Shown here: positions 11,263 through 19,546 of the stretch, one piece after another
Numbering within the stretch: position 1 is the first letter of the stretch
How the letters are laid out: every line of letters starts with the position of its first letter
Assembly (NCBI RefSeq): GCF_030812835.1
Contig: NZ_JAUSTM010000003.1
Span: 87,580 to 151,579 of the forward strand
Reading direction: 5' to 3'
Origin: Streptococcus moroccensis
Lineage (GTDB): Bacteria > Bacillota > Bacilli > Lactobacillales > Streptococcaceae
Length of the DNA: 64,000 bases
Made by a program: the position numbers and the translations under genes
Notes under the pieces: model-generated
Told to the model about the DNA's origin: nothing
The model's database searches: none
Seen by the model: only the letters and a program-made list of their open reading frames with translations

Positions 11263-13275
11263 ATGCTCACAAACAAGGAAAAAACACTTGTTCAGCATTT
11301 GCTGAAACATAGGGAAGATTATACGACCAGCATGGAGCTAGCCGAACTTTTGTCTTGTTCGGATCGAACCATTCGAACCTATATTCGCAATATCTCTCAG
11401 GAATTGGCAGATGTTGCAGGTGTCGAGTTAGTTTCTAAACAAGGTCAAGGCTATCAATTGAGGGTTCAAGATGAAGAAACCTTTAAACAATTGACCAAAG
11501 AATTTGGCCAGGCAGAAGTCGCCTTTAGTTCCCTTGAAACGACTGACATCAACGATCGGCATAGTTATATTCTAAATAAACTATTGCTGGAGCAGAAGAA
11601 ACTTTTCTTTGATGATTTGGCCGAGGAGCTATTTGTCAGCCGTTCAACCCTTTCCAGTGATTTTAAAAAGATCAGAAAAGACTTAGCGCCCTATCACCTC
11701 AAGATTGAAAGCAGAGCGAATAAAGGGGTCTATGTCGAAGGGGAAGAACAGCAAATTCGCCGTTTTATCATGGATTATTTCTTTAGCAGTGGGTTTTTCC
11801 AGACTCTTTACCAGTATGTGGACGAAGAGCTGGTTTACGGAAAAATCAACTTTGAAGCCCTGACGGTTATTGTCCTAGACGAGTGCCGAGAGGCAAAACT
11901 CAAACTATCTGATTTTGTCATTCAAAACTTAGTGGTCCACCTTGCCCTTGCCATTCGCCGCTTAGCACAAGGCTTTCATATTTCTGCTATTGATGAGGTC
12001 ATTGGCAATCAATATGTAAAAGAATTTGAAGTGGCTAGGAAAATCATGGATCGTATCAGTCTGGCGACAAAACTTCATTTTCCTGAGGAGGAAGTTGCCT
12101 ATATTGCCCTCCACCTCATTTCCAAAGGAAAGATAGAAAATGGCAGTTCGCATGATCTAGACGATGTGTCTCGAATCCGTCAGGAACTGAATCAGGCCTT
12201 AGAAGGGATTGGTGATCAGTACCTTGCGGGCCTCCAGCAGGATTTTCAATTGTTAGAAGGTCTCCTAACGCATTTAACAACGCTCTACCTGCGGAGCAGC
12301 AACGGGATTGTTCTTGAAAATCCTCTGCTAGAGGACATCAAAACCAACTACCCTCAGGCTTTTGAACTAGCTAAGGAAACCCTAGAGATCATGCCATCCT
12401 TTCAAGATTTTGTCTTGTCAGATGATGAGATTGCCTATGTGGCTCTTCATTTTATGGCTGCTCAGGAACGTTACAAGGAACAGTTCAAATTCAATGTTTT
12501 GGTCATCTGTGCGACCGGCTACGGTTCAGCTCAAATGCTGCGTAGCCGAATTGAGAATGAACTGAGACAGTATGTGACCATTAGCGATGTGGTTGGCTAC
12601 TACGAGATTACCGATGAGAAGTTCAAGGGTATCGATTTTATCATTTCGTCTATCGATCTTTCCAATCTGATTTTTAGTGTCCCTGTTTACACAACATCAG
12701 TCTTTTTAAAAGAGGACGAACTGGCTGATATTCGTCAAAAAATTGAGCAATTAGATCAAGTTCGCCACCAGAACAAGCAAAAAGCAGACGTTAATCATCA
12801 AGATATAAGCCAACTCTTTGATCAGATGTTTTCAGCCGACTATTTTATCAGCTATGACACATCGATTCCATCAAAGAATCAGGTTTTAGAAGAACTGGTA
12901 GACAGTCTCAGTCGTCATGAGCAATCCCCTTATAAGGAACGGATGCTGGAATTGATGACTCAGCGGGAACGGCTCAGTTCGGTTCTCTTTAGCGAATCGA
13001 TCGCTGTGCCGCACCCCATCAAGCCAGTATCAGAAACCTTAAAAATTGCAGTTGCTCTCATTCCGTCAGGCCTTAACTGGGAGGATGAAGCAGAAAGTAT
13101 CAAACTGGTCTTTCTCCCCTCCCTCAGCACAGGGAGCAATGACGGGCTAAAAACGATCACCAATGCCATTGTCGATCTTGTAGACCAGCCTGATTTGATC
13201 GAAAAAATCAGCCAATCTCAAGATTTTGAGACATTTAAACGATTATTTGTAGAAGAATTAGGAGGAGAGAGATGA
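11263..13275 (+). CDS. celR: PRD-containing transcriptional activator CelR
   Basis: This 670-residue regulator has two N-terminal helix-turn-helix parts (SCSDRTIRTYIRN; LFVSRSTLSSDFKKIRKDL). Two PTS regulation domains follow, each with conserved His (LVVHLALAIRRL; EVAYIALHLISK; DEIAYVALHFMAA). An EIIB-like domain (VICATGYGSAQMLRSRIENEL) and a C-terminal EIIA-like domain with SIAVPHPIKP complete it. These modules let PTS phosphorylation control its activity. It is the likely binder of the two TTTCC-N10-GGAAA sites. Its stop overlaps the EIIA start by 4 bp. Confidence 0.92.
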   Translation: MLTNKEKTLVQHLLKHREDYTTSMELAELLSCSDRTIRTYIRNISQELADVAGVELVSKQGQGYQLRVQDEETFKQLTKEFGQAEVAFSSLETTDINDRHSYILNKLLLEQKKLFFDDLAEELFVSRSTLSSDFKKIRKDLAPYHLKIESRANKGVYVEGEEQQIRRFIMDYFFSSGFFQTLYQYVDEELVYGKINFEALTVIVLDECREAKLKLSDFVIQNLVVHLALAIRRLAQGFHISAIDEVIGNQYVKEFEVARKIMDRISLATKLHFPEEEVAYIALHLISKGKIENGSSHDLDDVSRIRQELNQALEGIGDQYLAGLQQDFQLLEGLLTHLTTLYLRSSNGIVLENPLLEDIKTNYPQAFELAKETLEIMPSFQDFVLSDDEIAYVALHFMAAQERYKEQFKFNVLVICATGYGSAQMLRSRIENELRQYVTISDVVGYYEITDEKFKGIDFIISSIDLSNLIFSVPVYTTSVFLKEDELADIRQKIEQLDQVRHQNKQKADVNHQDISQLFDQMFSADYFISYDTSIPSKNQVLEELVDSLSRHEQSPYKERMLELMTQRERLSSVLFSESIAVPHPIKPVSETLKIAVALIPSGLNWEDEAESIKLVFLPSLSTGSNDGLKTITNAIVDLVDQPDLIEKISQSQDFETFKRLFVEELGGER

Positions 13276-13586
13276 ACCCTGAAGATGTACAGGTTGCTGC
13301 CTTTGAAATCATTTTAAATAGCGGCAATGCTCGGACTGTTGTCCATGAGGCCTTTGCTGATATGAGAGAAGGTCGCTATGAGGACGCTGCCAAAAAATTA
13401 GAAGATGCCAATGAGGAGCTCTTGCTAGCCCATCAGGCACAGACCCATCTTCTGCAAGAATACGCAGGTGGGACCGAAATTAAAATAGAAATCATCATGG
13501 TTCATGCTCAGGATCACCTGATGACAACCATGACCTTGAGGGAAGTTGCTCTTGAGATGTTAGAGTTATATAGAAAAGTGAATTAA
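13272..13586 (+). CDS. celC: PTS cellobiose-specific EIIA
   Basis: This 104-residue all-helical EIIA is of the lactose/cellobiose family. H78 in the motif VHAQDHLM is the expected phosphorylation site and D81 the metal-binding Asp. The LAHQAQTHLLQEYA block is also conserved. The start overlaps the celR stop (ATGA), which implies translational coupling. Confidence 0.92.
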   Translation: MNPEDVQVAAFEIILNSGNARTVVHEAFADMREGRYEDAAKKLEDANEELLLAHQAQTHLLQEYAGGTEIKIEIIMVHAQDHLMTTMTLREVALEMLELYRKVN

Positions 13587-13611
13587 AAGTATTAAGGAAG
13601 GAGGAATGACG

Positions 13612-14118
13612 ATGCAAGAACATGAAAAAAAAGTCTTGGAGAAAAGGAAACAGGATGCTGCGATTAAAACAATGTATTATAATCGTTATTTTATGATTAG
13701 ATATGTGACAGTATTCTTTTTAGTTATTAATCTAAATTGGGTGGCCATCCTCTATCTGATGGATTCTCCCACTATGATGTTGATTCCTTGCTTGCTTCTT
13801 GTTTTTGCAATTCGAGCTATGTGGGAACAGTATACAATGTATACCAAGGACCAAAAGAAAGCGCGCTATACCAAATATTTTCATTGGACAAGTATGGTTA
13901 TCAACTTAGTAATCATCATCCTAGTCATATTTCAGCAGCATCAGTCGCTTTTTCCTTTCATTAAGATGTCTTTAGCAGGGACAATCACTGTTATTTCAAT
14001 CCAACTCATTGGTCTGTTACTTTCATCATTAGTACTTGTAAAACTTAAAAAAATAAATCTCAAAAAAGATAAGCAATATAAAAGAGTTAAGCACTATTTA
14101 GCATCTATTAAATTGTAA
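13612..14118 (+). CDS. Uncharacterised four-segment membrane protein of the cel operon
   Basis: A hypothetical protein of 168 residues from the ATG at 13612. The ATG at 13606 is only 1 nt from AAGGAGG, so I preferred the second start. A charged N-terminus is followed by four hydrophobic segments (FFLVINLNWVAILYLMD, MLIPCLLLVFAI, MVINLVIIILVIF, ITVISIQLIGLLLSSLVLV) and a Lys-rich tail. A hypothetical gene occupies the same place in the pneumococcal cel operon, so it may assist the transporter. Its function is unknown. Confidence 0.75.
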   Translation: MQEHEKKVLEKRKQDAAIKTMYYNRYFMIRYVTVFFLVINLNWVAILYLMDSPTMMLIPCLLLVFAIRAMWEQYTMYTKDQKKARYTKYFHWTSMVINLVIIILVIFQQHQSLFPFIKMSLAGTITVISIQLIGLLLSSLVLVKLKKINLKKDKQYKRVKHYLASIKL

Positions 14119-14148
14119 AACAATGAAACACAAATAAGGAGGAAAATC

Positions 14149-15495
14149 ATGTTTCAGTTTTTAGAAAAGTACCTTATGGGTCCTATGACGAAGATTTCTT
14201 CGTATAGACCTGTTCGAGCAATTGTTGCTGCAGGGATGGCAACTATTCCATTAACGATAGTCGGTTCTGCTTTTCTTGTATTAGGAGTCATACCACAAGC
14301 GTTTCCTTTTTTAGCAGATATTTGGGCTGCTTCATTTGACAAATTCGCAGCTCTAACGCTATTAGCTTACAAGTGTTCAATGGGTATATTCTCTCTTTAT
14401 TTCGCATTCGTCATGGGCTATGAATATACAAAAATATATCAGGAAGAAGAGGGTGTCAATATCAACCCAACAAATGGTGGACTTCTTTCAGTATTTGCTT
14501 TCTTTATGACAATTCCTGAATTAATTTGGACAAATGGTCAGATGGAGCTAGTTAACGGAGAATCTACTATTAATGGTTGGACAGTTGGCGGAGATAGCTT
14601 AGCCCGTTTGGCAAGTTCAGGAATGTTTACGGCTATCCTTATGACAATACTTGCTGTGCAACTTTATAAACTTTGTGTAGTTAAAAATTGGGTAGTTAAA
14701 ATGCCTGAGGCCGTACCAGAGGGAGTATCTCGTTCGTTTACAGCTCTTATTCCAGCATTTGTAGTAGCCTTTACTGTTTTGCTCATCAACTGTATCTTCA
14801 TTTTCATGGGCACTGATATTTATAAAGTGGTTGCTATTCCATTTGCGTTTGTTGCAAATATAACCAATTCTCTTGGTGGAGTTATTGTTATTTATTTCCT
14901 AGTACACGCATTATGGTTAGTTGGTATACATGGAGCAACTATTGTTATGGGCTTGGTTAATCCTATTCTTCTAGCCAATATGGCCCAAAATGTTAATGGT
15001 GAATTCTTTGCTTATGCTGGTGAGTTCACAAATGCCTATGTCACAGTTGGTGGTTCAGGAGCTACTCTAGGAATGACAATATTTATTGCATTTTTAGCTA
15101 AATCAGAACAATTAAAAATGTTAGGAAAAGCGTCACTTGGTCCTGCGATCTTCAATATCAATGAGCCAATTATCTTTGGTTTACCAGTTGTTTATAACCC
15201 AACCTTAGCCATTCCATTTGTCCTTGCTCCGATAGTCTCTGCTGTTATTGGTTTCTTGTCAGTCAATTATGGGTTTGCAGCAAAAGCTATAGTCCAAACC
15301 CCATGGCCATCTCCTGCAGGTTTAGGAGCATTTGTTGGTTCAGGTGGTGATTTTAAAGCAGCCCTTACAGCTATTATCTGTGTTGTCGTAGCTTTCTTCA
15401 TTTGGTTACCATTTATAAAGTATTATGATAATCAGCTCTACAAACAAGAGCAACAACTGGCAAGTGAAGTAGACTCTGATGCAGTTGTTTCCTAA
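14149..15495 (+). CDS. celD: PTS cellobiose-specific EIIC
   Basis: This 448-residue membrane permease is of the lactose/cellobiose PTS EIIC family. The family motif around the substrate site is visible (GPAIFNINEPIIFGLPVVYNPTLAIPF), as is LVGIHGATIVMG. About ten hydrophobic segments are present. It is the only EIIC in the locus and so must serve both EIIBs if both are active. AAGGAGG lies before the ATG, and an intrinsic terminator follows. Confidence 0.93.
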   Translation: MFQFLEKYLMGPMTKISSYRPVRAIVAAGMATIPLTIVGSAFLVLGVIPQAFPFLADIWAASFDKFAALTLLAYKCSMGIFSLYFAFVMGYEYTKIYQEEEGVNINPTNGGLLSVFAFFMTIPELIWTNGQMELVNGESTINGWTVGGDSLARLASSGMFTAILMTILAVQLYKLCVVKNWVVKMPEAVPEGVSRSFTALIPAFVVAFTVLLINCIFIFMGTDIYKVVAIPFAFVANITNSLGGVIVIYFLVHALWLVGIHGATIVMGLVNPILLANMAQNVNGEFFAYAGEFTNAYVTVGGSGATLGMTIFIAFLAKSEQLKMLGKASLGPAIFNINEPIIFGLPVVYNPTLAIPFVLAPIVSAVIGFLSVNYGFAAKAIVQTPWPSPAGLGAFVGSGGDFKAALTAIICVVVAFFIWLPFIKYYDNQLYKQEQQLASEVDSDAVVS

Positions 15496-15522
15496 AAATT
15501 TTAGTATTGATAACATTTTAAA

Positions 15523-15561
15523 AACCTTGTCGTGGTCAAAGACCTGACAAGGTTCTTTATT
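15523..15561 (+). terminator. Terminator of the cel operon
   Basis: Perfect 9-bp arms AACCTTGTC and GACAAGGTT enclose a 14-nt loop and are followed by CTTTATTCT. Confidence 0.8.
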
Positions 15562-15590
15562 CTCGCAAGCGATTTTCTCCGTCTCCTTCT

Positions 15591-15619
15591 TTGTCATTCA
15601 TTACAAATTACGGTATAAT
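15591..15619 (+). promoter_or_regulatory. Promoter of the RNase J2 gene
   Basis: TTGTCA (15591-15596) and TATAAT (15614-15619) are separated by 17 bp. The promoter lies within the left inverted repeat of the element described at 15593-15709. Confidence 0.85.
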
Positions 15620-15709
15620 AAATAATGATAATGTCACTCAGAGTGGCATAGGCTGTAAATCGACTCGGTCAAACCCTTTGGCGACCGAGGACCGTATGTA
15701 ATGAATAAC
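15593..15709. repeat. 117-bp inverted-repeat-bounded element upstream of rnjB
   Basis: The left end (15593-15614) and the reverse complement of the right end (15691-15709) agree over 19 positions with one mismatch, except for a 3-bp insertion (AAT) in the left arm. Ends read GTyATTCATTACA...TACGGT. The interior carries the rnjB promoter start region and hairpins: GTCAC/GTGGC (15633-15647) and a perfect CTCGGTC/GACCGAG stem (15664-15689). Size and ends resemble a small non-autonomous repeat, but a structured leader with coincident symmetry is possible. I do not recognise it as RUP or BOX. Confidence 0.55.
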
Positions 15710-15729
15710 TGAACGTGAGCCTTGGGCTC
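15664..15729 (+). promoter_or_regulatory. Hairpins in the 5' untranslated region of rnjB
   Basis: A 7-bp perfect stem CTCGGTC/GACCGAG (15664-15670 with 15683-15689) and a GAGCC/GGCTC hairpin (15717-15729) lie in a leader of about 130 nt. The second ends about 10 nt before the Shine-Dalgarno sequence. They could be processing or autoregulation sites for an RNase. No known riboswitch class was recognised. Confidence 0.5.
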
Positions 15730-15757
15730 TTGATTCGCAAAAGGAGTAAAAATAGAA

Positions 15758-17419
15758 ATGGCAAACATTAAAATAATGGCGTTAGGAGGTGTCCGTGAAA
15801 ACGGGAAAAACCTTTACATCGCTGAAATTGAAGACACTATATTTGTCTTAGATGCCGGATTGAAGTATCCAGAAAACGACCAATTAGGGGTAGACCTTGT
15901 CATTCCGAACATGGATTATTTGGTGGAGAATAAAGGTCGTGTTGCAGGTGTCTTTTTAACACACGGGCACGCGGATGCTATCGGAGCTCTTCCTTACCTC
16001 TTGGCCAAGGTAAAAGTACCGGTCTTTGGGTCAGAATTAACGATTGAGTTAGCTAAATTGGTGGTTAAAGGGTATGACCCTACTAAGAAATTCAATGATT
16101 TTCATATTATCAACGCTGAGACGGAAATTGACTTTGGTGTCTCTGAAGTGTCATTTTTCAAAACGACTCACTCTATTCCTGAGAGTTTAGGAATTGTTTT
16201 GAAAACCGAGACTGGCAATATTGTATACACTGGAGACTTCAAGTTTGATCAGGCTGCAGAAACTGGTTATCAAACGGACTTTGCCCGTCTTGCAGAAATT
16301 GGTCGAGAAGGCGTCTTGGCGTTATTGAGTGATTCTGCGAATGCAGACAGCAAAATCCAGATTGCTAATGAACAAGAAGTGTCTAAAGAGGTTGCACATG
16401 TTATGGCTGAGTGTGAAGGCCGTGTCATTGTGGCGGCTGTAGCCAGCAACCTTGCACGGATTCAGCAAATTTTTGAAGCTGCTGATGTGACGGGGCGTCG
16501 TGTTCTATTGACTGGCCATGATGTTGAAAACATTGTCCGCACAGCGATGAAACTAAATAAACTTAAGATCTCTAATGAGCGTTTGATTATCAAGCCAAAA
16601 GATCTACCAAGATTCCAAGATCATGAACTAGTGATTCTGGAAACGGGTCGTATCGGAGAACCGCTTGAGGGACTTCGGAAAATGGCGATAGGCCGTCACC
16701 GCTATGTTCAAATCAAGGAAGGCGATACGGTCTTTGTAGCGACAACGCCAACAGTATCTAAAGAGGCAGTTGTAGCTCGCGTTGAGAACCTGATATACCG
16801 CGCAGGGGGTGAAGTGAAATCCATCACCAATAACCTAAGAGTATCAGGGCATGGGAATTCTCGTGATTTACAGATGATGATCAACATCCTCAACCCTCAA
16901 TTCCTCTTCCCTATTCAGGGAGAATACCGTCAGTTAGCAGCGCATGCCGAGGCGGCTCAGGAAGTTGGTGTTCTACCCGAAAACATTCACATCATGAAGC
17001 GCGGAAATGTCATGGTTTATCAAGGGGATAACTTCTTGCATGAAGGCACTGTAGCTTCTGGAGATGTTCTTTTGGATGGACAAGCCATTGGTGATGTTGG
17101 GAATGTCGTTCTTCGTGATCGCAAGTTGCTTTCAGAAGAGGGAATCTTTATCGTTGCCATGACCATTAATCGGAAACAGAAAAAAATTGTGGCTAAGGCA
17201 AAGGTTCATACACGCGGTTTTGTCTATGTTAAAAAGAGTAAGGATATCTTAAGTGAGGCAGCAGATATTGTCAATACAGCTGTTGAAACCTATTTGGCTC
17301 AAGATAACTTTGACTGGGCAGACTTAAAGAATGTTGTCCGTGATGCCTTGGGTAAATACCTCTTTGACCAGACGAAACGTCGTCCAACCGTTTTGCCAGT
17401 TTTGATGGAAGTACGCTAG
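15758..17419 (+). CDS. rnjB: Ribonuclease J2
   Basis: This 553-residue beta-lactamase-fold/beta-CASP RNase is a partner of RNase J1 in mRNA decay and rRNA processing. The opening IMALGGVRENGKNLYIAEIEDTIFVLDAGLKYPEND is J2-like. The metal motif reads HGHADA instead of the HGHEDH of J1, as in known J2 proteins that have weak catalytic activity. Other blocks, such as SDSANADS in place of the J1 DSTN, also differ from J1. AAAGGAG precedes the ATG. It lies upstream of an EstA-type esterase gene, as in other streptococci. Confidence 0.9.
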   Translation: MANIKIMALGGVRENGKNLYIAEIEDTIFVLDAGLKYPENDQLGVDLVIPNMDYLVENKGRVAGVFLTHGHADAIGALPYLLAKVKVPVFGSELTIELAKLVVKGYDPTKKFNDFHIINAETEIDFGVSEVSFFKTTHSIPESLGIVLKTETGNIVYTGDFKFDQAAETGYQTDFARLAEIGREGVLALLSDSANADSKIQIANEQEVSKEVAHVMAECEGRVIVAAVASNLARIQQIFEAADVTGRRVLLTGHDVENIVRTAMKLNKLKISNERLIIKPKDLPRFQDHELVILETGRIGEPLEGLRKMAIGRHRYVQIKEGDTVFVATTPTVSKEAVVARVENLIYRAGGEVKSITNNLRVSGHGNSRDLQMMINILNPQFLFPIQGEYRQLAAHAEAAQEVGVLPENIHIMKRGNVMVYQGDNFLHEGTVASGDVLLDGQAIGDVGNVVLRDRKLLSEEGIFIVAMTINRKQKKIVAKAKVHTRGFVYVKKSKDILSEAADIVNTAVETYLAQDNFDWADLKNVVRDALGKYLFDQTKRRPTVLPVLMEVR

Positions 17420-17440
17420 ACATTATAGTACAAGTTTTTA

Positions 17441-17470
17441 GAGGCTGGGGCAACCCAAGCCTCTCTTTTA
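17441..17470 (+). terminator. Terminator after rnjB
   Basis: GAGGCTGGGG and CCCAAGCCTC can pair and are followed by TCTTTTA. It is only about 16 bp before the ATG of the esterase, so partial read-through is likely. Confidence 0.65.
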
Positions 17471-17485
17471 AAAAAGGAGAAGAAA

Positions 17486-18259
17486 ATGGCTGTTTTTCAA
17501 ATCGAATACCGCTCTGAAATTTTGGATTTAGAGTATCCTGTCAACGTCATCTATCCGGACTTGTCTCGAGTTGACAAGCCAGATGATACAGATATTCCGG
17601 TCCTTTACCTCTTGCATGGGATGAGCGGCAATCACAATTCCTGGCTTAAACGGACTCGTCTAGAACGCTTAGTCCGCACGACCAATCTGATTATCGTGCT
17701 TCCAAATGTGAACAATGCTTGGTATACAAACACTCAGTATGGTTACCGTTACTTTGACGCACTGACAGAAGAATTGCCAAAAGTTCTCCAGCGTTTTTTC
17801 CCTAATATGTCGAAGAAGCGTGAGAAAACCTTTATTGCAGGCCTCTCAATGGGAGGATACGGTGCCTATAAAATTGCGCTGGAAACCAATCGCTTTAGCC
17901 ATGCAGCAAGCCTATCGGGAGCCTTGAGTTTTGATGGCATGCTGACTGAGTCCTTAGATAACCTCGCTTATTGGGAAGGTATTTTTGGCCCTATTCATCA
18001 ATTTCAAGAGCAGGCTATGCCTCTGCTTGAGTCAGCTGAGCTGTCGGATAAGAAAACGAAGTTCTTGGCTTGGTGTGGCGAACAAGATTATCTCTTCCAT
18101 CAAAATAACCTCGCGGTTGAAAAATTAGCTGAAAAAGGGATTGAAATTGACTATTCAACAAGTCCAGGGACCCATGATTGGTATTATTGGGAAAAGGAAA
18201 TCGAGACGGTTCTTAAGTGGCTACCAGTAGGCTTTAAACCAGAGGAACGCCTGTCTTAA
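17486..18259 (+). CDS. estA: EstA-type esterase
   Basis: This 257-residue alpha/beta hydrolase belongs to the esterase D/tributyrin esterase family. The nucleophile is S121 in GLSMGG, the acid is probably the Asp in WCGEQDYL and the His is in [11 protein letters not shown]. The oxyanion loop [13 protein letters not shown] is intact. It has no signal peptide and is probably cytoplasmic. Homologues cleave short-chain acyl esters. The position next to rnjB is conserved in streptococci. AAAGGAG precedes the ATG. Confidence 0.88.
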   Translation: MAVFQIEYRSEILDLEYPVNVIYPDLSRVDKPDDTDIPVLYLLHGMSGNHNSWLKRTRLERLVRTTNLIIVLPNVNNAWYTNTQYGYRYFDALTEELPKVLQRFFPNMSKKREKTFIAGLSMGGYGAYKIALETNRFSHAASLSGALSFDGMLTESLDNLAYWEGIFGPIHQFQEQAMPLLESAELSDKKTKFLAWCGEQDYLFHQNNLAVEKLAEKGIEIDYSTSPGTHDWYYWEKEIETVLKWLPVGFKPEERLS

Positions 18260-18388
18260 ACGGATTTAAGAAATTCTTTAGGAAGCGATGGTAAACTGGT
18301 CAGTCCATAGGGTTAAACTTAAAAACAGTATTAGCTTTTAGAGAGCAATGGCCTGATAACAGTTAACCTGATAGTAAGGAGGCTTTTT

Positions 18389-19096
18389 ATGAAACGTATC
18401 TTACTGTTTCCTTTTCGTGTGCTTGCGTTTATCATACGATTTTGCATGACTATTGTCACGACCACGGTCGTAGCTGGTCTTGCTTTTCTCAGTTTTGTAT
18501 ATGTGTTAAACACGGATACTTTTGCTAATTCTGCCTTGACACAGGCGATTAATGCAGGCTTATCTCAAGTGGTCCAAACAGTTCAAGATCAAACCATTAG
18601 TCAGGATTTATCCCATTTAACCACGGATGTGGTTCAGACTACTGAAGGAGCACGTTGGGAGACGGCGCAAGCCACAGTATATATCGCTTCGACTGACCCT
18701 ACCTTTTATGAGGCTTATCAGCAGGCCATTGCCAATTGGAATGCAACAGGAAGTTTCACCTTTATCATTGTGGATTCTAGTGAGGAAGCAGATATTATCG
18801 CAACCGACTATGCTGATTCAGAAACGCCGGCAGCGGGACTAGCGGAAACAACAGTAAATCCTGTAACCAAGCGCTTGGTCACTGCAACGGTTAAGCTTAA
18901 TAGTCACTATTTACTAGATCCTCAATATGGGTATGAAATGGGCCGTATTGTTCACACAGCCGAGCATGAATTAGGCCATGCGATTGGGCTAGGCCACGAA
19001 GACAGTCAAACATCTGTCATGGCTTCAGCAGGCTCATTTGATGGCATCCAAGAAGCGGACATATTGGCCGTTCAGGCCCTTTACAGCACACCATAA
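18389..19096 (+). CDS. Membrane-anchored metzincin-type metalloprotease
   Basis: This 235-residue protein has an N-terminal membrane segment (residues about 10-35) and no cysteine lipobox, so the catalytic part should face outside. The zinc motif HELGHAIGLGHE fits HExxHxxGxxH and is followed by a Met-turn-like SVMAS, as in matrixins. The motif IVHTAEHELGHA sits near the C-terminus; the N-terminal part of the domain has WxxxxFTFIIVDSSEEADI, usual for the family. AAGGAGG precedes the ATG. The substrate is unknown. A small membrane protein gene follows 13 bp downstream. Confidence 0.85.
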   Translation: MKRILLFPFRVLAFIIRFCMTIVTTTVVAGLAFLSFVYVLNTDTFANSALTQAINAGLSQVVQTVQDQTISQDLSHLTTDVVQTTEGARWETAQATVYIASTDPTFYEAYQQAIANWNATGSFTFIIVDSSEEADIIATDYADSETPAAGLAETTVNPVTKRLVTATVKLNSHYLLDPQYGYEMGRIVHTAEHELGHAIGLGHEDSQTSVMASAGSFDGIQEADILAVQALYSTP

Positions 19097-19109
19097 AAAA
19101 GGAGGAGCG

Positions 19110-19460
19110 GTGAAGCATTTAAAAAACCTATTCTTTGTATATCCCCAGCAGGTTCTACTTTTTATCCTTAACACAGGCCTGTTTTTAACCTTTCGATGGC
19201 AAATGGCTAACCTCGCCCAAACCACAGGGTTGGCTGATTTTTATGATCAGTATGCACCTTTTTGGATGCAAAATATGACAGCAGGCAGTCTGGAGCGTTT
19301 CCAAGTTTTCTTGGAAACCTCTTCCTGGGCCTGGTTGGTCGCCAGTATCATCTTGCTCATCCTCTGGCGCTGGTTGTCCAAACTCCTCAGAACAGTTTTT
19401 ATGTTTGGTCTCTTAATACTTGCTGGATGGCTCATCTGGAAACTGCAACTTATGGTATAA
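19110..19460 (+). CDS. Small hypothetical membrane protein
   Basis: This is a 116-residue protein from GTG at 19110, which has GGAGGAG directly upstream. An earlier in-frame ATG at 19038 lies inside the protease gene. Three hydrophobic stretches are seen (FVYPQQVLLFILNTGLFLTF, WLVASIILLILWRWL, VFMFGLLILAGWLIW). I do not recognise a family. Being 13 bp behind the protease gene, it is probably co-expressed. Confidence 0.7.
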   Translation: MKHLKNLFFVYPQQVLLFILNTGLFLTFRWQMANLAQTTGLADFYDQYAPFWMQNMTAGSLERFQVFLETSSWAWLVASIILLILWRWLSKLLRTVFMFGLLILAGWLIWKLQLMV

Positions 19461-19461
19461 C

Positions 19462-19487
19462 AAAACAGGCTTTGGTCTGTTTTTTCT
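19462..19487 (+). terminator. Terminator after the small membrane protein gene
   Basis: AAACAG and CTGTTT arms with an 8-nt loop are followed by TTTTCTTT. Confidence 0.7.
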
Positions 19488-19516
19488 TTATCCTAGAAAA
19501 AGATTTCTAGGATAAA
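19487..19516. repeat. Perfect 13-bp inverted repeat in the ABC-F promoter region
   Basis: TTTATCCTAGAAA and its exact reverse complement flank the 4 bp AAGA. The right arm covers the place where a -35 would lie for the -10 at 19532. It may be an operator dyad. Confidence 0.65.
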
Positions 19517-19527
19517 CCTTCTAAAAT

Positions 19528-19546
19528 CTGCTATAATAAGAACATG
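19528..19546 (+). promoter_or_regulatory. Extended -10 promoter placed 6 bp before the ABC-F start codon
   Basis: TGCTATAAT ends at 19537 and the ATG is at 19544. The predicted transcription start falls on or next to the A of ATG, and there is no Shine-Dalgarno sequence, so the mRNA may be leaderless. Confidence 0.6.
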
